The position numbers and the translations under genes are program-made. From Candidatus Competibacteraceae bacterium (GTDB lineage: Bacteria; Pseudomonadota; Gammaproteobacteria; Competibacterales; Competibacteraceae): a stretch of DNA of 8,456 nucleotides. The notes beneath the pieces are model-generated. The model was not told the DNA's origin. It was given only the letters and a program-made list of their open reading frames with translations, and searched no databases. How positions within the stretch are numbered: the first letter of the stretch is position 1; every line of letters begins with the position of its first letter. The DNA lies in assembly GCA_003527885.1 (NCBI GenBank), contig DPWB01000090.1:1-8456 (forward strand). Direction: 5' to 3'. Shown here in pieces: positions 5,886 through 8,456 of the stretch.

Positions 5886-6124
5886 GGGTGAAGCCGCGCA
5901 ACGGAACTCACAGACTCTTGGGCGGCTCTTTTAAAGGACTCCACTGTAGAACGATGCGAACGAACGTTTATAGGGCTTGCTGGAATTGTGTACTTTTTAG
6001 GTACACTTCCAGCGTTGCAAGGGAACACTGTTCCCCGCGACGGCGCACGTTGCCGGGGTGAATTCCAGCATGGAACATCGCCCGCGTAGTTGCCGGCATG
6101 GCCTATCTTGTGTTTCTTCTTCAT
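5882..6124 (-). CDS. Possible 80-aa protein at the head of the integrase operon
   Basis: A frame with a very good SD (AGAGGTG, 6 nt before ATG at 6124) and a stop that overlaps the next start as GTGA. The predicted product is basic and rich in Ser, Pro, Arg and Cys (MKKKHKIGHAGNYAGDVPCW at the N-terminus) with little hydrophobic core, and it matches nothing I know. Its DNA holds an att-like inverted repeat, a short palindrome and a diverged duplication, which would constrain the protein. Either it is a real small protein, or it is a translated leader whose job is to couple translation into the 92-aa and integrase genes. Confidence 0.45.
   Translation of the reverse strand: MKKKHKIGHAGNYAGDVPCWNSPRQRAPSRGTVFPCNAGSVPKKYTIPASPINVRSHRSTVESFKRAAQESVSSVARLHP
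5979..6013. repeat. Inverted repeat with 7-bp spacer, candidate recombinase core site
   Basis: Left arm GCTGGAATTGTGTAC (5979-5993), spacer TTTTTAG (5994-6000), right arm GTACACTTCCAGC (6001-6013). The inner six bases of each arm pair exactly; the left arm has two extra T. Arms of 11-13 bp around a 6-8 bp spacer is the layout of tyrosine-recombinase core sites, and the integrase gene starts about 370 bp away. An mRNA hairpin or operator is the alternative. Confidence 0.5.
6007..6096. repeat. Diverged tandem duplication
   Basis: Two units carry the same four blocks in the same order: TTCCAGC, GGAACA, CCCGCG, GTTGCCGG. Unit 1 has them at 6007, 6022, 6034 and 6049; unit 2 at 6063, 6072, 6081 and 6089. 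Gaps are longer in unit 1. Unit 1 also holds the odd-centred palindrome GGGAACACTGTTCCC (6021-6035). The repeats are out of frame for protein, so the DNA itself seems to be what is kept. Confidence 0.55.
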
Positions 6125-6181
6125 AGCGCACCTCTATAACTATATGATTTTGCTCTGTTATTTATTTGCTGATTATTCCTG

Positions 6182-6187
6182 ATTATA
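6182..6187 (-). promoter_or_regulatory. Possible -10 box for the integrase operon
   Basis: The minus strand reads TATAAT here, inside a GATTAT/ATAATC inverted repeat, about 58 nt before the ATG at 6124. The -35 at 17 nt spacing (AATAGA) is poor, so activation by another factor or chance in AT-rich DNA must be considered. Confidence 0.35.
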
Positions 6188-6340
6188 AGCATAATCTTGA
6201 ATTTTCTATTTTCATGGAAGTAAACCGCTTGGCTCACTGAAGCGCGGTCCTTCATCGCCGCCTTGCTCAAGGGGTTCAAGGGGTGGGGGCTCGGCAATCG
6301 AATCGAAAAGTTTTTGGTGGGTAGGTGGATACTTAAACGT

Positions 6341-6369
6341 CTGCAAGTTCCTAAAATCTCTGATATATT
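6341..6369 (+). promoter_or_regulatory. Possible promoter of the capsid gene
   Basis: CTGCAA (6341-6346), 17 nt, TATATT (6364-6369), with transcription starting near 6377 and the capsid ATG at 6417. The -10 matches 5 of 6, the -35 only 3 of 6. The -10 lies in the GATATA-TTAG-TATATC inverted repeat, which could be a regulator site. Confidence 0.35.
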
Positions 6370-6416
6370 AGTATATCAATATATTCTAATATTCTTGGCA
6401 ATTCGGAGACTTTTTT

Positions 6417-7931
6417 ATGACCACGTTTCAAGGCTCTTGCTCGTATCGCAACTCCCTAGGTTTTGACTCAACTCCTTACTTCCCGAATAGCCACACGGGC
6501 CGCCCCACCTCCACGCCGATGGAAAAGAAACTCGCTGAAGCGCGCGCCGGTTCGGGGCGGCATATCTTCTGCAATGAATTGACAGAGCCGCTCCAGGTTC
6601 AGCGCGCTTTAAGTCATTTCGACGCTGTTTATCAAGCGGATTTGGCGAGAGAAGCACGGGCGCTTTCAGACCCTGCGGGCACTCTCGTTTCTGATTCCGC
6701 ATTGCCCGCCTCGGCGATTCGCGCGGTTATTCGTGAAGCGCTGAGCGATTTAAGAGTGCTGGAGTTGGTTCAAGTGATTGTCGACCCGAGCATGTCGGCA
6801 ACAATACAAATTCCCTATGAAAGCAGGCTGCCGGGAACGACTCTGAATGACGGCATTGTTTATGAAGGCCAGGGCATTCCGCGCGGTTCAGTGCGTCAAG
6901 ATATGGATTTGGCTTACGTTAACGCCATGAAGTTGAGTTTTTTACTGAGCAACGAAGCGGATTTTTTCTCGCGCAATAGCCAAATTGATTGGAGCGCATT
7001 AGACCGTTTGATTGCAACAAATGCTCAAATCATTCGAGAGAGAATTCATATGCGCATTTGCAATGAACTGCAACGCGCATCCGACGCTTTTAATGCCGTC
7101 GCGGTAGTTGGAGAAGATATTTCCGGGCAATTGACCGGCTCCAACTCGCTGATCAAGACCGCGCATTGGCCGGTTGTCCGACCTCGCCAGACACGCGATC
7201 TCAGAGGAACAGCGGTTGGCGCTGAAGAAAATTCGATCGCGCTGGTGGTGAACGGCGCGGCGGTGGCGGCCTTCGATGGATCGGGAACTCAAGCGACTGG
7301 AACCTATTGGGTGCTGGAGAACGCCAATCTCGGGTTTGTTCGGCTGGTGAATCAAGCCGGTGCGGCGATCACGCCAACCGCGTCCAGCGCCTGCACTTTG
7401 AGCTATTCAGCCGCCACCAATTGCGCGATCTTCGACCTCAAACTGCCTGCGGGTGTCACGCTAGAGCAGCATATGAACGGCGCATTGCGGGCGATTGGGG
7501 CGCAAAAAAGCACACTTTTCAACAAGCGGTTCGCGGTTCCGGATTTCTTGCTGACCGGCCCGATCCTCGGCGATCTGCTAACGAACGCGACGAGTTTTTC
7601 AATCAACGATCGGAAGGCGGGAACGGATTTGACGAAATCGGGCGACTTGGGCGTTGTCAGGGGGATGCCGGCCTATGCCTCCAATGCGCCGGGTGTTGAT
7701 TTCGGCAATGAGCGCATTTTGATCGGGGAGCGCGGGGCGCTGACCTACGCGATCGCGCGCCCCTGGGCCACTGGCGAGCCGTTCCAGGCGGTGGACGCAG
7801 CGGGCCGGCCTACTGGAGAGCGCCAAGCCTACGGGGAGGAGTACAACGCGATCCACGTTCCAGCGCCGATCCGCTACAAACTTTCATCGGTTATTTGTTA
7901 CGACTCCGACGCCCGCGCAGCGGCGGCCTAA
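6417..7931 (+). CDS. HK97-like phage major capsid protein, 504 aa
   Basis: Builds the phage head shell. An N-terminal region of about 95 residues may include a scaffold-like part. The spine helix and P-domain region run from about 100 to 240 (IRAVIREALSDLRVLELVQV, IQIPYESRLPGTT, VYEGQGIPRGSV). A Gly/Ala/Val-rich beta segment at about 262-340 looks like an insertion domain. The C-terminal part has the typical capsid end: RILIGERGALTYAIARPW, then a GEPFQAVD segment and IHVPAPIRYKLSSVICYDSD. GGAG lies 8 nt before the ATG. Gene order with the protease-like gene is capsid first. Family assignment rests on overall pattern and is strong; the exact subfamily is not known. Confidence 0.88.
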   Translation: MTTFQGSCSYRNSLGFDSTPYFPNSHTGRPTSTPMEKKLAEARAGSGRHIFCNELTEPLQVQRALSHFDAVYQADLAREARALSDPAGTLVSDSALPASAIRAVIREALSDLRVLELVQVIVDPSMSATIQIPYESRLPGTTLNDGIVYEGQGIPRGSVRQDMDLAYVNAMKLSFLLSNEADFFSRNSQIDWSALDRLIATNAQIIRERIHMRICNELQRASDAFNAVAVVGEDISGQLTGSNSLIKTAHWPVVRPRQTRDLRGTAVGAEENSIALVVNGAAVAAFDGSGTQATGTYWVLENANLGFVRLVNQAGAAITPTASSACTLSYSAATNCAIFDLKLPAGVTLEQHMNGALRAIGAQKSTLFNKRFAVPDFLLTGPILGDLLTNATSFSINDRKAGTDLTKSGDLGVVRGMPAYASNAPGVDFGNERILIGERGALTYAIARPWATGEPFQAVDAAGRPTGERQAYGEEYNAIHVPAPIRYKLSSVICYDSDARAAAA

Positions 7932-7936
7932 GCGCC

Positions 7937-8347
7937 ATGGTTGAACCGCTCGTCACTCTTGGCGCGCAGCTTCTCCGCACAGGAACGTTTCAGCTTCAAA
8001 ACGAACCGGTGATCGTCGGGTTGAAGCTGCTTGAAGCGCTGGCTCGCAACTTCAAGGCCGATGCCTACGGCCAAAAGATTTTCGTAACCGTCGCGCATCA
8101 AATTGAGAACGGCGCGGCGGGCGAAATCGTCAATCTCTACACGAGAGGGGTGATCTTGCTCGCTGATGTTCTTTGGACTCCGCTCGGGCAAGAGGCGATT
8201 TTTGACCGGGGCATGAAATATCTTTCGGCGGAATTTTCCGAAAACTACGTCAGCAGCGAGCGCCCGCATGTGGCGCATGGGCCGGTCTTGCTCGGCGCGG
8301 CTTTGACCTTGCGACCGGGCGTCAAAGGGCTTTCGAGCATCACGTAG
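7937..8347 (+). CDS. Short protein similar to Mu gpI-type phage head protease, 136 aa (3' end uncertain)
   Basis: Resembles the latter part of Mu-like I / prohead protease proteins, which mature phage heads: VTVAHQIENGAAGEI at about 51-64, then VLWTPLGQEAI (78-88), YLSAEF (95-100, cf. the usual YLSPxF) and HGPVLLGAALTLRPGVKGL (114-132). Mu gpI is about 360 aa, so this is short at the N-terminus. It starts 5 nt after the capsid stop with no clear SD and is probably coupled to capsid translation; an in-frame TTG at 7895 is less likely. The stop at 8345-8347 is only about 15 nt before adapter sequence, so it may be an artefact and the real gene may run on. A decoration or scaffold-related role is the alternative. 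Confidence 0.6.
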   Translation: MVEPLVTLGAQLLRTGTFQLQNEPVIVGLKLLEALARNFKADAYGQKIFVTVAHQIENGAAGEIVNLYTRGVILLADVLWTPLGQEAIFDRGMKYLSAEFSENYVSSERPHVAHGPVLLGAALTLRPGVKGLSSIT

Positions 8348-8362
8348 TTCACAGCGCCTAGC

Positions 8363-8456
8363 TACACATCTGACGCTGCCGACGAGCGATCTAGTGTAGA
8401 TCTCGGTGGTCGCCGTATCATTAAAAAAAACACAGGATGTACGCACATAGTATAGC
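8363..8456. other. Illumina Nextera/P5 adapter read-through (not biological)
   Basis: The complement of 8363-8385 is the first 23 nt of the Nextera read-1 primer site, 8386-8393 complements the i5 barcode TAGATCGC, and 8394-8422 complements the full P5 sequence. Eight A then about 26 bases of noise follow. The rest of the mosaic end (before 8363) is not intact, so 8348-8362 is also doubtful. Translated backwards it gives FFNDTATTEIYT, a known contaminant peptide. Confidence 0.97.

Larger units (their letters stand above)
6125..6416. other. AT-rich divergent intergenic region between integrase operon and capsid gene
   Basis: No gene supported; a 67-aa plus frame at 6263-6466 has a TTG start and no SD. 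It holds promoter-like sequences for both sides (see entries), GATTAT repeats at 6170-6175 and 6181-6186 with the inverse ATAATC at 6191-6196, the inverted repeat GATATA-TTAG-TATATC (6362-6377), and a tandem TCAAGGGG near 6267-6284. Confidence 0.6.

Noticed and set aside
6021..6035. GGGAACACTGTTCCC as a LexA-type operator
   Set aside because: It does not fit the known LexA consensus spacing; kept only as part of the structured region.
6267..6284. GGTTCAAGG, like a tRNA T-loop and thus a possible att site in a tRNA
   Set aside because: No acceptor, D or anticodon stem can be built around it; it is part of a short TCAAGGGG tandem.
6263..6466. 67-aa plus-strand frame before the capsid gene
   Set aside because: TTG start, no SD, overlaps the capsid start in another frame.
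7928..8446. 172-aa minus-strand frame at the right end
   Set aside because: Starts in adapter sequence (FFNDTATTEIYT) and lies over the protease-like gene.

Overview
The window is an accessory (mobile-element or phage-like) region, probably from a gammaproteobacterium-like host. GC content is moderate to high, Shine-Dalgarno (SD) sequences are canonical, and the families are AlpA-type HTH, DUF3102-like, a DnaB-N/RepA-like ATPase, a tyrosine recombinase and an HK97-like capsid. The host is inferred from style only. The last ~95 bases are Illumina Nextera/P5 adapter sequence plus noise, so the biology ends near 8345-8362 and the right edge is an assembly or read-through artefact.

Layout, left to right. 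(1) 1-2355, minus strand: an operon of AlpA-like DNA-binding protein, DUF3102-like protein and a RepA-like AAA ATPase with a DnaB-type N-terminal domain, which runs off the left edge. It is a replication/regulation module. (2) 2356-2669: a gene-free stretch holding a very strong bidirectional terminator at 2619-2655. (3) 2670-4047, minus strand: four small genes with overlapping ends, except for one hairpin-rich gap. They begin with a protein that joins a ribbon-helix-helix segment to a resolvase-like HTH, followed by a coiled-coil protein and two unrecognised proteins. A good sigma70-type promoter lies at 4084-4112. (4) 4166-4538: the remnant of a plasmid/phage gene family with no usable start codon and an eroded C-terminus, in a stretch holding five perfect palindromes of 12-20 bp.

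(5) 4540-6124, minus strand: an integrase operon of an 80-aa ORF, a 92-aa ORF and a complete 355-aa tyrosine recombinase, all with overlapping ends. The 80-aa ORF overlies an att-like inverted repeat and a diverged tandem duplication. (6) 6125-6416: an AT-rich divergent promoter region. (7) 6417-8347, plus strand: an HK97-like major capsid protein, then a short protein resembling the C-terminal part of Mu gpI-type head proteases.

Taken together this is an integrative element or temperate phage with integration, AlpA-type control, its own replication ATPase and at least part of a head module. A capsid-encoding phage satellite is possible but cannot be told from a small prophage because the contig stops inside the head genes. 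The least explained parts are the palindrome cluster at 4172-4538, the structured DNA at 5979-6096 and the RHH-HTH-led operon of orphan genes.
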